Below are positions 1 to 11,522 of a DNA stretch of 64,000 nucleotides, piece after piece; position 1 is the first letter of the stretch, and the number at the start of each line of letters is the position of its first letter. This DNA is from Sarcocystis neurona (taxonomy: Eukaryota > Apicomplexa > Conoidasida > Eucoccidiorida > Sarcocystidae). The stretch covers positions 8,912,611 through 8,976,610 of the forward strand of contig KL647289.1 in NCBI GenBank assembly GCA_000727475.1, in the 5' to 3' direction. The notes under the pieces are model-generated. The model saw nothing but the letters and a program-made list of their open reading frames with translations. It did not search any database and was not told the DNA's origin. Both the position numbers and the translations under genes were made by a program.

Positions 1-23
1 CGGCTGCCGCGAGCGAGAAATGC

Positions 24-560
24 ATGCACTGCGACCACAGAGACAGCGATGCCACCTGCGGCTGCGAGGAAAAAAGAGGCGTGAACACGTTCGATAGTAG
101 CAGCAGTAACAGCACCTGTCACGGCAGAAGCAGCAACAGCAGCAGCAGCAGCAACAGGAGTGGCAGTAGCTTGAGTAGCGGCAGTGCCGGAAACCCTGCC
201 GGTGACACCGGCACCTGCGACAACGCCTGCTCAAGCATTAGCAGCAACGCCGGCAACCCGTGCTGCTACAACGGCGTGGACAACAGGGACTACAACAGCA
301 GCAGCGTCTCCTCCTCCTCCTCCAGCAGCAGCAGCAGTAGCACGGCGTGCTCGTACCGCGAAAGAGAAGGACGCGCATTGTGGGATCACCTTGCATCAGG
401 AGGGAGGGGCGCTGCTGCTTCGACGGTGGAGGTGCTGAACCGATTTCTGTTTGTTGCAGAGGGAGTGGAGAAGCAGCAGCTGTACGAGGACCTGCTGACG
501 TATTGTACTGAAGAGCGGGAGCTGTGGTTCTGCTCCTCGTGCTGCAGCTGCCGCGTCTGA
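24..560 (+). CDS. possible terminal exon of a low-complexity protein, 5' cut by window edge
   Basis: This frame is open from the left edge to a stop at 558-560. It reads Ser/Asn/Gly/Cys-rich in the AGC phase of the CAG repeats up to about residue 110, then becomes less repetitive, with acidic and aromatic residues around LYEDLLTYCTEEREL. The CAG orientation favours the plus strand up to about 350. Beyond that the triplets read CTG on plus, so the second half could belong to a minus-strand gene instead. No domain is recognised. The start is unknown because the exon may continue upstream of the window. Confidence 0.3.
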   Translation: MHCDHRDSDATCGCEEKRGVNTFDSSSSNSTCHGRSSNSSSSSNRSGSSLSSGSAGNPAGDTGTCDNACSSISSNAGNPCCYNGVDNRDYNSSSVSSSSSSSSSSSTACSYREREGRALWDHLASGGRGAAASTVEVLNRFLFVAEGVEKQQLYEDLLTYCTEERELWFCSSCCSCRV

Positions 561-1345
561 GATCGCTGTGCGTTTGTGTGGGCCCGCTGGGCTCGTTGCT
601 GCGCGGCTTCCCCCGCCGTCTACGTGCCGCTACTGCTGCTGCCGCTGCATCCTCATCTTTCACAGCTGCGCTGCTGGCGCCTCCGTGCTGATGCTGCTGC
701 TGCTGCAGCGGCTGCTGCTGTTGCTGCTGTATCGGCTACTGCTGATGCTGTTGTTTGCCTTGCCGTTGTAGCAGTTCCTGTGAGGCACTTCTGCAGCAAC
801 AGCAGTCCGTTAGAAGCAGCAACTTCCGAGCGTCTCGTCCTCTGGAGATCTGCGGCTGTTCAACGCATTACTGACGGCAAATCTTCGTCTTTTCCATCGC
901 TCTCTGCGGCTCCTGCGTTTTCTGCGGCTCTAACGTTTGCTGCTGCCACAGCGTTGGCTGCTACCACAGTGTTGGCCGCCGTCACACCGTTTACTGCTGT
1001 AAAGCCTCTGTCGTTGCTGCGTCTTGTGTTACTGACCCGTGTGGGGGTGGCTGCAGAGTGTCAGGCGCCGGTGTGCATGCGGTGAGCAGCAAGGAAATAT
1101 GGGGTGCCCGTCTTCTGCGACAGCAGCAGACGTTGCGCTTCCGTACGCTGCTGCACCCTTTGCTGCGGCAGCAGAAGCGCCATGTTTCCGTCCGCGTGTC
1201 GCGCTTCCACTTCCTCTGTACGGCGGGAGCTTCCCTTGCCCTGCTGCAGCAGAATAAGAGAACCAAGAAAAAGACGACGCCTGCTGCTGCTGTTGTTACG
1301 GGGAGAAAGCAAAAGCAACGAGCTTTTTGGGGTTGCTCACGTGCT
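561..1345. other. CTG-rich GC island, strand unresolved
   Basis: This GC-rich stretch carries CTG triplets on the plus strand (for example 690-760), so any gene here would more likely be on the minus strand. Short open frames exist on both strands, but none is long or has convincing non-repetitive composition. It may be exons of a minus-strand gene whose splice sites I could not fix. Confidence 0.3.
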
Positions 1346-1824
1346 GCCCGCTGACGTCATCGTTATGGGCGTCTCTGTATATCCGTATGTACACGCGCAT
1401 ACGTCTAGAAGGCCCCCAATTTTTTATCTATATACGTACGTATAAACGTGTGAATATGTGTAGACGTAGCTAAATAATTACTGTGTATGTATATGTGTAC
1501 ATATATACGTACACATATATATACACACAGCGATCTTACTGTGTATGTATCCATAGGCAGGTAGGTGAAGGCGCGCAAGTATATAGATGTATTTATAGTG
1601 TATAGGTATATGTAGACGCAGAAAAGTTACTTTCTATATACACAAATAAATGTGTATATATATGTCTGAGAAGCAAGTTAATGTTCCTGTAAAGGAAGAG
1701 GACTGATGTCACTATCGCGGTGGCTTACTTCTTGGGTCAAAGCACTCAGTAGCCAGCGCGTTATTCGTGCAGTGTGTTTCGACATTCTTCTTCGGTGTAC
1801 AAACATACCTGTTAGGAGTTTGAA

Positions 1825-1858
<34 letters not shown>

Positions 1859-4800
1859 TATGTATGTATATATATATGTATATATATATATATGTGTATC
1901 TCTCTCTATATATATGTATTTGTGAGTTTGTGTGTGCCCGTACGTACGCTTCCTCGGTGTTGTCTTTCTCGCTATGTTCCACTTTACGTACGCGCGGATC
2001 TTTCTGATCTGCACGCACGCTATCGACAGCTTCGAAGTATATCTGTTAATCTATTCATTCGTTTACTTACTTCTTTGATCGTCTATTCATCTCCATCTAC
2101 ACCGTGTAACCATATAGGTGTATCTGTGTCTGTCTCTGTATTTTTGTAGCTGTCTGTGTGTAGCTGTCTACAGCTGTCGAGCTCTTAGTATTGATCTCTG
2201 TGTAGCTCCCGCTCCCTGTAAATACCTCTTTTTATCTTCGTCTGTCTACCTGCACCCTCCGTCTGATCTACGCGTACCTACGTGTGTAGCTGTATCCCAT
2301 CTATCTTCCTACACGTACCTGTATATACCGTCTATCTTGTCTACCTGTGTCCATTGGTATCTGTCTATGTAAATCCACCTAGCTCTACTCATCCGTGTAT
2401 CGATACGTAGAAAGAAGGGTTCCAGGCTTGCAGGTGTCCCGAAGTTCCCCTACACGGGTGTACACGTCAATCGCGTTATTTCTTATTCATCACAGACGTA
2501 CATTTGTCGTGGTTCTCCTGCTGTTTCCACTGTTCGTGGTCAAAGACAATTATGAACCTCTTCTCTGTCTTCTTTGCACGTTACGGCACTTGTCGAGCGA
2601 AGCACAAACGCTCGTGTAAATGCGTAGAAAAGAAAATTTAGAGAACGCCACGGAGAAGTCCGACGCGCGACGTGTGCGTGGAAACGGCGAGACTCTGCGG
2701 GGTTGAAGTACAAGAACTTCCTTTTCTTGACGAGACTGGCTTCACCCTGACATAAGCAGTCTTGACCGACTACTCGAAACAAATAATAATGATGGTGATA
2801 AAGAAGGGAATTGACCCCTGCTTGTCCCCAGCTGTCTCTCCGATTTCCACCCACGCAGGGAAAACCTTGTATATGGACTTCAGAGCGAAAGAAGAAGTGG
2901 ATGTCAATCGTGTCTATACGTAGCAGTAGGTATCTCTCCTATGTCTGTGCATCACCGCGCATGCAAGATACAAGTAACATCTATCTATCTATAGATATGC
3001 ATATGCGCATAAATGTATTGTCGAGTGTATAATTGGGCATCGATGTGTACATGGGCGTGTTACGCCCTGCGCCCGCACTAGTACGTAGGAACACAAATCT
3101 ACTAGAAAACACATTCCACGCCTCTTCGTAGAAAAAGGAAGCGTTTACAGCGTTTCTCTGCGTGTGTGCATGTAGAACTCTCTGTGCATTCAGGTGTATG
3201 TATGTACGTACGTACGTACGTCCGTACACACACACACACATATACACACGTCCATTTACGTATGTAAACACATATGTACACACATACGTATATATTTCCC
3301 TACACACTATACGTGTACGTGTCACAGTTAGAAGGTGAGCAAGTCCTTATAATCGTGTATATATATATATATATATATCAGCGCTAGCGGGCAACAATGT
3401 TTGGGAAACACAAAGAGTGTCGGATGTGCCGTGGAGAGCAACACAAACACACGTGCACGTATCATGGCGTGTCTGTCTCTCTTTCTGTCTCACACGTACG
3501 CATACATACACACAAATATAATAAATGTACGCATTGTTGGACAGCAACACCGCTGCTTTGTTTCATCATAGTCGCGACGCCAGGCGAAATGACGTCTGTC
3601 CACTTCTCCCGCAGCGGTGCACTTAAGGAGGATAATGAGCAGGCGTTTCGTCGGTGCACCAAGCCTGTAACGTGAATCAAATATATGTGTCCGGACGTAT
3701 ACACACATATATATATAGATATATATTTATATATTTATTACTTGTAGACACATGCATGTATTTGTCTGTATCTTTCGGCTTATTCAAATGGAAAAAAAAT
3801 TTTTCATCCTTTTGTGTAGAAAACTCTTTTCGGAGAGCTGTCCACATTCCGACACGTGGTCTTCTCGGTGCAAGCTTGCGCAGCTTCGCTGCTGCTCCAC
3901 GATTGTCTCAGGTGTATGGTGTGGTAGACACACGTGTACCCGTAAACGCGTGCACACACGGAGACGCGCATGTCAAGTTTGGCGTGTTGAATTTTTCTCT
4001 TCTTTTTCTGTAGTTGTATTCCTGCATTTTTGCTTGTTGCTGTGCTCACGTCTCTCTTTCTCTAGGTATATACACATCTGTATGTACACCCACAGCAATA
4101 TGCACATAGGCGTGGACACTCACGTCGGAGTGAATGCTGGGCAGACAGTATCACGTGTGCACTTGTGGGCACATGTATACGTAAAATTATGCGTTGAAAG
4201 CGACACATCTCTGAGGACAGCTGCGTCGAGCTACTCCTGCTTGTAGATACAAACGTGACCGCCGAACCAGCTGAAAAGATGTGCGCATAGATGCACGTAC
4301 CGTGTGTCCAATGAGATTAAACCTTTTTTCGTACGTGTACGTGTATATGTATATATGTATAAATGTATGCGCATATATATATGTACACATATAAAGATAT
4401 AGGCTGTCTTGACGTGAATACATATAGTAGGTCCACGCGTTTACACGGAAGTCTTGAAGAAGATTTATTTCGCTTTACACCCAAAACGCAGTTGAATATG
4501 TATACATGTACACAAACCCCTAGAGGATACACACTTATGTAAATATGTATATATAAGTAGATAAGCATAAACGTATGTATGCATATATATGTATATGTAT
4601 ATGAGTGTATGCACATTTACACGGAAACGCATAGACATATGTGGACGGATATACGCGTATAGATGTATATATATATATATATGCATTTTTGTTTGTGTAT
4701 ACGCACGGACACGGATGGACGGATACACTCGTTACGAACAAATAAAAGCGCAGACTTGTAAACTTTCACGAGCAGGGCGCGGGACAAAATGTGCGCCCAC

Positions 4801-5520
4801 GCTCCTGTGCGTCACTATAGACTGGAAATAGGTAGCTGCGTTCCACAGCAGTGTGTGCACGTCTGCTTTTCCTGTACATACATATATATACATCGCTGTG
4901 TACCTTTTTCTCTGCTTATGCAAACACGGACGTAAGCATACAAGCGTACGTGTCTACTTAAGTGTGTATCTCTTGCCATATAGATTGCACACACACGGAG
5001 GGAGTTAGTAGATAGACATATCTTATGTATGCCGCAGAAGTATATTGACACATATAGTGCACATCTACGAAGAAAGGTAGCAGACACACATATCCTCATG
5101 TATGTTGCAGAAGTGTACGTAGACATCTACACGTGTACGTGCAGGTACTTCTGTTCCGCTACCTATGCATACATACACATATGTGTAAGAAGGTGTTCTG
5201 ACACATATACGTCTATATACACGTATATGTCTATACGCTCGTATTTGGAAAAGGTGTGTCTACAAGTCCTGCCATATGCTATATGCGTCAGCCGCACTTG
5301 GACGGCACACAGAAAGGCCTGAAGAAGTAGAGTTTCCTAACCGCAACCCTTCATCAAAATGCGAGAGACTCTCGCATCTTCAGCTTCCCGGCTACGGTCT
5401 CCTCTACGTAGACACATTCTGACGCTCCTGCGCGTGCGCACACGTGACTCCATCTATATGTGCGCGCCCAGGCGTGTACACGCGTATGCGTGTATAAATA
5501 ACTGTATATGAATGTGAGTA
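1346..5520. repeat. AT-rich intergenic region with microsatellites
   Basis: This 4-kb stretch is made of TA, GTATA, TACG and ACAC microsatellites, with runs at 1825-1915, 3195-3300, 3355-3380 and 4590-4685. The open frames are Tyr/Ile/Val/Cys strings produced by the repeats. A diverged direct repeat of about 30 bp occurs twice near 5024 and 5097 (both contain ATGTATG followed by GCAGAAGT). The stretch 2400-2900 is less repetitive but holds no convincing gene. Confidence 0.7.
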
Positions 5521-5867
5521 CATGGAGATAGAGATCCGCAGTGTATCTATGAGTCTGCGTACATGGGGAGACAGGAACTCAGTAGTGTTGCACCCAGCAG
5601 GTAATTGCTTGTATTCGCTCTCACCAGCACATGGGGCAGCACGCGCAAGTCGCGTTCGACGCGCGGGTAGGCGCGCGTCGCGTCTGCAGTCGGTGGTGTC
5701 TGGAGTAGCAGCAGCGGCAGCAGCGGTAACAGCAGCAGCAGCAGCAACACTGTATCATCGCAGCATGCAAACGCAAAACAACGGGAGCAAAAGGGTACGG
5801 GAGAAGTCTGCCGCTGCAGCAGAAGGATTTGCGTCGCGTGGTATTCATTCGCTTCGCGTAGATGTAT

Positions 5868-6374
5868 TTATGTGTCTTCTACAGCAATATTCTCGCAGTA
5901 GACACACGTGTGTACGTCGTGTGCTTGAAGATCCCGGCGCCGCGCCTTCTCCAGTTGGTGCGTTAGTGGCGCACACACAACACACGTCGTCGATTCTCGA
6001 CGCTGTCGCTGCTGCGCCCCTCTTAGGGCCGTGTTGCCACCTTCGCGTCGCCTCTTTGTGGCCTCTCCTGCTGCTACACCGCTCGGCTCTTTTTTCTTTG
6101 AGCTTTGCAACTTTTTAACAAGTACTGCTGCTGATCGCGCGATTTCTGTTGCAGCTGCACTTCCCCTAGCGCGTGCGGTTGTTACTACTGCACTTCTGGT
6201 CTTCTCGTGCTGGTTCTCTGCTCTTGCTGCCGCTGGTGACGCTGCTGCCATTGCTGCTGCTGCGCTGTTCCTGCTGCTGCTGCTGTTGCTGTGCCGTTGC
6301 TGTGGTTGCTGCTCTGCTGCCGCTCGACCTCCGTTCGAGGGACTGCTGCCGCTGCCGCTTCGTCCCTGCGGCAA
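5868..6374 (-). CDS. hypothetical basic Ala/Ser/Gln-rich protein exon
   Basis: The minus strand reads CAG triplets here and is open for 168 codons. The first ATG in frame is at 6251. The product changes from a Ser/Ala/Gln repeat at the start to a non-repetitive, strongly basic segment (about residues 45-140) containing VKKLQSSKKKEPSG and TKRRREGGN, which is typical of real Eimeria coding sequence and not of repeat noise. A likely upstream exon lies near 6399-6540, in Ser-rich phase and ending close to MRRPLKRTLLPS. No family is recognised. A nuclear protein is possible from the basic runs, but that is only inference. Confidence 0.45.
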   Translation of the reverse strand: MPQGRSGSGSSPSNGGRAAAEQQPQQRHSNSSSSRNSAAAAMAAASPAAARAENQHEKTRSAVVTTARARGSAAATEIARSAAVLVKKLQSSKKKEPSGVAAGEATKRRREGGNTALRGAQQRQRRESTTCVVCAPLTHQLEKARRRDLQAHDVHTCVYCENIAVEDT

Positions 6375-6686
6375 CTGCTGGCCGCACAGTTATTAAGCTA
6401 CTGTGAAGGAAGCAGTGTGCGCTTGAGCGGCCTGCGCATATCATCGTCGCCGTGCGTGGCTGCTGCTGCGTCACTGTGCTGCTGCGTCAGTTTGCTGCTG
6501 CTGCTGCTGCTGCTGCATATGTGTGCTGCGGCTCTGGGGCTGCGGCCGCGACAGCAGGACAGTCCTCGTGCACGGCCAAGGCCGCTGACAGTCCTGTTGG
6601 ACTCCTGCTGTACACTACACTCCACACACAAAAAACGCCTACTCCGTTGGCTGCAGCAGCACCTGTGACGGGGTGAGAGCAGCAGC

Positions 6687-7094
6687 ATGACCGTCCACAG
6701 CAGGTTCAACAGCGAAGCCCACAGCAACCGCGCAGTCGTCAGCAGCAGCGGCCGTATGGAGGAGGGGGTCAACGGTGGTATCGACAGGGCAGGTACCAGC
6801 AGCAGCAGCAGCAAATCGTCAACAGAGTCACCAGCAGCAGCAGGGGCTCTGCTAGCAGCTGCAGCGACAGCAGCAGAGAGCCGACTCTCAGCAGCAGCAG
6901 CAGCGACAGGCGTGCCGGTGTCCGTCCAGCAAGAGGAGCGAGCAACTAGTACGACCCCGAGCGAAACCAACACAAGCAGGGCGGTCGGCAGCAGCAGCAG
7001 CAACGCTGCTGTTGACTTGTCAACAGAGTCAGCAGCAGCAGCAGAGGGCCGACTCTCAGCAGCACTAGCGACAAGGGTGCTGGTGTCCGTTTAG
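6687..7094 (+). CDS. hypothetical Ser/Ala-rich protein, 135 aa
   Basis: The frame opens with ATG at 6687 and stops at 7092-7094. The CAG repeats lie on the plus strand. The protein is Ser/Ala/Thr-rich with a few charged residues. It contains an internal duplication: a block beginning STESPAAAG and ending in GVPVSV recurs about 190 bp later as STESAAAAEG ending RVLVSV. It lies head to head with the minus-strand exon at 5868-6374. It could instead be an upstream exon of the gene starting at 7445. No function can be given. Confidence 0.35.
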   Translation: MTVHSRFNSEAHSNRAVVSSSGRMEEGVNGGIDRAGTSSSSSKSSTESPAAAGALLAAAATAAESRLSAAAAATGVPVSVQQEERATSTTPSETNTSRAVGSSSSNAAVDLSTESAAAAEGRLSAALATRVLVSV

Positions 7095-7444
7095 CAACAG
7101 GAGTAGCAGCAGCAGCGGGTAGGTTATTCCGGAGGAGGCAACGCCGGGACGGTGAGAAAGGTGAAGGAGAAAGGGCAGCAGAAGGAGCAGGAATCGGGAG
7201 CTACTATAAGCGAGAGCAACCAGGTGGCTCTCAACAGCAGCAGCAGCAGCACGGGAGTGTGGGGGGGTTCACAGCAGCAGGAGCGGCAGCTGACAGGCTG
7301 ATGGAAGGTGTGCTCGCAGAACAAGAACAGCAGCAGCAGCACGTGAGGAGCCGCAGGCGTTGCGACAGCAGCAGCAGCATCACCGAGTCAGCCGGCAGCA
7401 GCAAATGGGGCAGCATTTAGTATTTCAGCAGCAACAGCAGCAAG

Positions 7445-9072
7445 ATGTTGCCGCAGGGTCGCTGCGCAAGGTCCCCTCTGCGTCATATGTGGCGGCGATG
7501 GTGTGTTACACAGCGTACCGGGCGTGCCTTTTTCTCTTCAGCAGCAGCGACCCCCCCTGCTGCAGCAGCCGCTGCTGCTGCTGCTGCCCCTCTTCCCGTG
7601 CCGGGGACTGCGGCGTGCTGCTCTTCAGTACAGGGAAGTGTTCACTTGTACTCGGGCAAAGCGAAGCGAGACTCGTTTCCTTGCTCCTTTCATGCAGAAG
7701 CGGCGAGCAGCAGCACCAGCAGTCTTTTCAGCCAGAGGAGGAGCAGCACCAACTGCAGGAATCGCAGCCGCGGCCAAAGCAGTAGAAGCGAAGGGCACAT
7801 CCCCAGCGGCGACAGCAGGAGGAAAATACGCAGCAGCAGCCGATGCGGGTGCAGCAGCCAGAGCAGCAGAACAAGCGGCGTGGGCGGCGGAAAACGCATC
7901 CCCGTCAGTCGCAACGTCAGCGACAGGGGTCCCCCGAGTAGCCGCAGCAGCAGCAGCAGCAGCACCCAGGTACGCGTCAGCGACAGCAGCGGCGGCGTCT
8001 GCTGCAGCAGCAGCATCAGTCCCCGTAACAGCCATAGACGGGGCCGCCGGAATGATACTAACGACTGCGTAAGTGGCAGTGAGAGTAAGGGCAGCAGCAG
8101 CAGCGACAGCTGCGCATGCGATGCGCATGGCACCAGCAGCAGCAGCAGTATCGTTTGGTGCAGGAGGACGATGGGAAGGCCGAGACTTTTAAGTTGCAGT
8201 GGGGGCCACATCTGGTGGACGACGCCGCAAAATACGTCACGTGCTGCAGCAGCAGTATACTGCGCAGCTTACAGCACGCGGGCGACGGCAGCAGCAGAAG
8301 ACGCAGGGACTGCAGGAGAGGGGCGAGAGGCGGCAGCAGCCGCAGCGGCAAAGCGCAGGGGTTTAAGACAGGTGCAGCAGCACATGCATGCGCTGTGGAC
8401 TGCACAGCGAGTCCGTTGTATAGGCAGACTTGAAGAAGAATTCCACGTTTCTGCTGCAGCACAAACAAGCGGTGAAATAGCAGCAGCAGCAATCGCCGAG
8501 GGAAGAAACGCAGCAGGAGCAGCAGGAGCGCGGGCTGCAGCAGAGGCAAGATCGTCGGCAGCAGCTCCACACGCATCAAAAGGCGCGGCAACGCTTCACG
8601 CTAACGCTGCAGACGACACGGCAGCGAGGACAGCAGCAGCAGCAGCCGCGGCAGCAGCGGCGCGCGGTGCGGGGACAGAGCCAGCAGCAGCAAAGACAGA
8701 GAATGCCAACAAGTTCAATGAACGGAGAGGAAGAGCCGCCTTCCCAGGTGCTGCAGGAAACGAGCCGTTCCTCGCACATCTGCTGCCCCGGTGGTGGCGG
8801 CATGCCGACGCAGCAGCAGGAAGCGACCGGGTGGCTGCGCAGGCCGAAACCTCGTGCCTCACTAGCAGCAGCGACAGCAGCAAGTATGGGGAGTGTACGG
8901 CTGCTCCGACACCCCCTGCAGCAGCAGCAGAAACAGCAGGTTCCCGAGAATGTCCAGAAGTGATGGCAACTCCGGCGACAGTCACTGCAGCAGCAGCAGC
9001 AGGAACGGGAGCTGCAGCACGAGGTGCAGCCGCTGGTTGGCCTGCGCCGCCGCTCAGATTGCGTGGGGTCGT
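7445..9072 (+). CDS. multi-exon Ala-rich protein with possible mitochondrial presequence
   Basis: I read this as one plus-strand gene with frame changes at introns. Exon 1 begins with ATG at 7445 (another in-frame ATG lies at 7487). Its N-terminus is Arg-rich and non-acidic (HMWRRWCVTQRTGRAFFSS), like a mitochondrial targeting peptide. It probably ends near 7628. A strong acceptor (TTGCTCCTTTCATGCAG) starts exon 2 at 7698, an Ala-rich segment that runs to a consensus donor GTAAGT at about 8070. A third piece near 8107-8290 reads non-repetitively (LVQEDDGKAETFKLQWG). A fourth, Ala-rich piece in another frame runs to about 9072. The internal junctions after exon 2 are not fixed. No enzyme domain is recognised, so the targeting role is inference. 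Confidence 0.35.
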
Positions 9073-9078
9073 CACTAA

Positions 9079-9330
9079 GGTGTCTAGACACCGGGTCTAC
9101 GGTTTTATTCGTACGTCCCACCTCCTGCTGCTACTGCTCTTGCTTCTCTAAGGTGTCTAGACACCGCGTCCTCGACTTCATGCGCACGTCCAACTTGCTG
9201 CTGCTGCTGCTCATGCATCAGTAGGGTGTCTAGACACCGCGTCCTCGGTTTTATGCGTACGTCCGACCTCCACCTCCTCCTGCTGCTGCTCTTGCTTCAG
9301 GAAGGTTCCAGACACCACGTCCACGAGTTT
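9079..9330. repeat. 73-bp tandem repeat built on palindrome GGTGTCTAGACACC
   Basis: The palindrome GGTGTCTAGACACC occurs perfectly at 9079, 9152 and 9225, and in degenerate form near 9304, so the unit is 73 bp (the last spacing is about 79). Each unit continues with a GTCCTCGGTTTTATGCGTAC-like segment and a CTG run. The array sits just after the last Ala-rich exon of the upstream gene and may be its 3' UTR or non-coding DNA. Confidence 0.85.
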
Positions 9331-10440
9331 GTGTGTATGTCCAAGCTCCTCCGGCTGCTGCCGCTGCTGCTTCTCTTTGTCTTGACGGGCGTTCTGCTGC
9401 AGCCACCGCTTCTCCTGTCCTACCTAGCTGTCCCCCCCTGTCATCACGCCTGGACGTTTCAGCTTGGGAAGGAAGCGAGTGACTTGTATATAACTCTCTC
9501 TATGTAATGATCGCTTTTTTATGCCAGAGGTGTCTAGGACTTTGTGTGCCTGTAGATACCGACAAATAGACAGCGGTTGAGAGGGTCCACAACCCCGTTT
9601 ATAGCTTTTTAGTCGTACACAGACGTGCTTGTTTGTTCTGGTGAAGCACTTCTCTTGGAGGGATCTGCACAAAATTCTGCAAATGTAGAAATAAAAAGAA
9701 GTTGACAACAAATGACCTACACATCTGGTCACAGAGATATACACGTCATCTTATTAAACAGTTGTTGACATATATATACATATATATACATCATATATAT
9801 ATGTGTGTATATGTACATGTACATGACGGACATTTCTCCATATACTGGGTATGCATATATATATATATATGCATCTACCGAACAGTACCTGGAATATATA
9901 TATATATATGTAAATGATAGACATTCCTCGATACACGGGGTAAGTATATACGTATATACTGACGAAAAGCTGGCATATGTATATATATATATACATGCAG
10001 ATGTAGATGACGCTCATTCCTCCATACACATGCGTTTATGCGTGTATATATATATATATAAAGTTAATAGTAGCTGATATATTTATGTATATTTATGTAC
10101 GTATGTAGATGATAGACATTCCTCCATACAAGTATATATACATACATGCACACAGTGAATAAAAGCTGACATACATATGGAAATATGTATATATAGGATA
10201 AAATTTGCTCTATATACGGGAGATGTATCTGTTTGTCCGCACATGTACTTATAATGTATTCATGTATTCATCTTTGTAAGACACGTATGTATGTGTCTCG
10301 GTCTCTGTTTATCCACATACATATATACAGGTATATACATACACGCGGGCGAACGTCTATTTATAGTGTACATGTATTAGCCTGTTTTATATATATATAT
10401 ATATGCCTCTCCTTGTGCATACACATATGTTCATATATGC
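9331..10440. repeat. AT-rich intergenic DNA with 91-102 bp tandem repeats
   Basis: A TA-microsatellite background carries a diverged tandem repeat anchored on GATAGACATTCCTCCATACA, seen at about 9825, 9916, 10009 and 10111 (spacings 91, 93 and 102 bp). The 9400-9700 part is less repetitive but shows no gene. TA runs alternate with the anchor. Confidence 0.75.
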
Positions 10441-10445
10441 ATGCG

Positions 10446-10937
10446 TCAACGTATACGTATAATGTGTATATATTTTCCTACATCAAATATATATATATAT
10501 CTGTTTGCATGTACATATGTATATATGCGTGCGAGGAAGAGGATTGTTTCGTCGTTGGATACGGCGTTTCTGTTTTTGAAATTATGTGCCGCTGGTGCCG
10601 TTTCTGGAGTCCTTTCCCGTCTCTGTTTTTTCCTGCTGCTGCTGCTGCGGCTGTCCGAGCGCGCACCTGCTGCTGCTGTGTTGGTGCCGATGCGGATGTT
10701 TCTCCGGGGACGCGTGGCTGCTGCTGTCGCGCGTGTGTGCCTTCTGCTGCTGCTGCGCGTTGACTTCCACCCACTCTTCACCAGGGTCGCCCTCTTATTT
10801 TCTTCTTCGCGCTTTTCTTCTTCTTGTTCTTCTCGTTTGTCTTCTCCCCATTTTCGTCTTCCGTCCGGTCCTCCACCGCCCTCCTCTCTCTTCTCGTACT
10901 TCGTTTTCCACTTTGTCCCTTTTGAACTCTTCGTCAT
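10446..10937 (-). CDS. candidate charged (Glu/Arg/Lys-rich) protein exon
   Basis: The plus strand is pyrimidine-rich at 10780-11000. The minus strand therefore reads as a highly charged segment (about residues 1-50, with EEQEEEKREEEN), followed by Ser/Arg and Ala stretches in CAG phase and a non-repetitive end near APAAHNFKNRNAVSNDETI. The last 35 codons run into AT microsatellite, so the true exon probably ends near 10540 by a donor that I cannot fix. The N-terminal side is open and may continue upstream of 10937. The alternative is a pyrimidine tract in the intron of a plus-strand gene ending at 12491. Confidence 0.3.
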   Translation of the reverse strand: MTKSSKGTKWKTKYEKREEGGGGPDGRRKWGEDKREEQEEEKREEENKRATLVKSGWKSTRSSSRRHTRATAAATRPRRNIRIGTNTAAAGARSDSRSSSSRKKQRRERTPETAPAAHNFKNRNAVSNDETILFLARIYTYVHANRYIYIFDVGKYIHIIRIR

Positions 10938-11522
10938 CTTCCACTATCTCTTCCTCTCCTTTCTCTTCTCTGTCCTTTCTTCTCCGCATTTTCCCTTCCG
11001 CTCTGCTTTCTCCTCTTCTTCGCGCTGCTGCTACTGCTGTAGGTCATCACCCACGTAGCTGACGCACTGAGCTGCTGCTCTACGTGTTCGTTTGTTCGCA
11101 TTGCCCTGCCGCTGCTGCTTCTTGCGCAAGGGGGTAGCGGCTGCTCCTGGTGCTCGTAGGGCTCCTGCTGCTACAGCCACATCCGCTGCTGCTGCTGCAG
11201 CCCTTCACGACCGTCCTGCTGCTGCACTCCTCAGTGCTATCGCTTGTACTTCGGTCTTTGCGGACGCCGTGTGCTTGTTTTGACTTTGCTTCTTATTCTT
11301 CTTCTCCTCCTCTATGCGCTATGGCGCGTCCAGCAGTTGTTCTTGAGCAAGCTACTGCTGCTGCTGCTGTTCCGTCTTCTTTTGTCCCCGTAGCGGCACT
11401 GCTGCTGCGGCGCTGCTGCTGTTTCGGCTGTTGCTCCCGTCGACGCTGCAGACGCTGCTACTGCTGCTGCACGTGGAAACTACGGCCACTTCCCCTTGTT
11501 GCTGCTTTTTGCTTTTTTTTCA
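10938..11522. other. CTG-rich GC island upstream of the 11523 exon
   Basis: CTG runs lie on the plus strand, with several short open frames. If the exon at 11523-12491 is real, part of this stretch is its intron and an upstream exon; a possible start is the ATG at about 11321 (MARPAVVLEQA). It could equally be coding on minus. I cannot decide. Confidence 0.3.

Noticed and set aside
9079..9316. CRISPR-like array of palindromic repeats
   Set aside because: The repeats are direct copies with near-identical spacers ending in CTG runs, in a eukaryotic genome; it is a tandem repeat.
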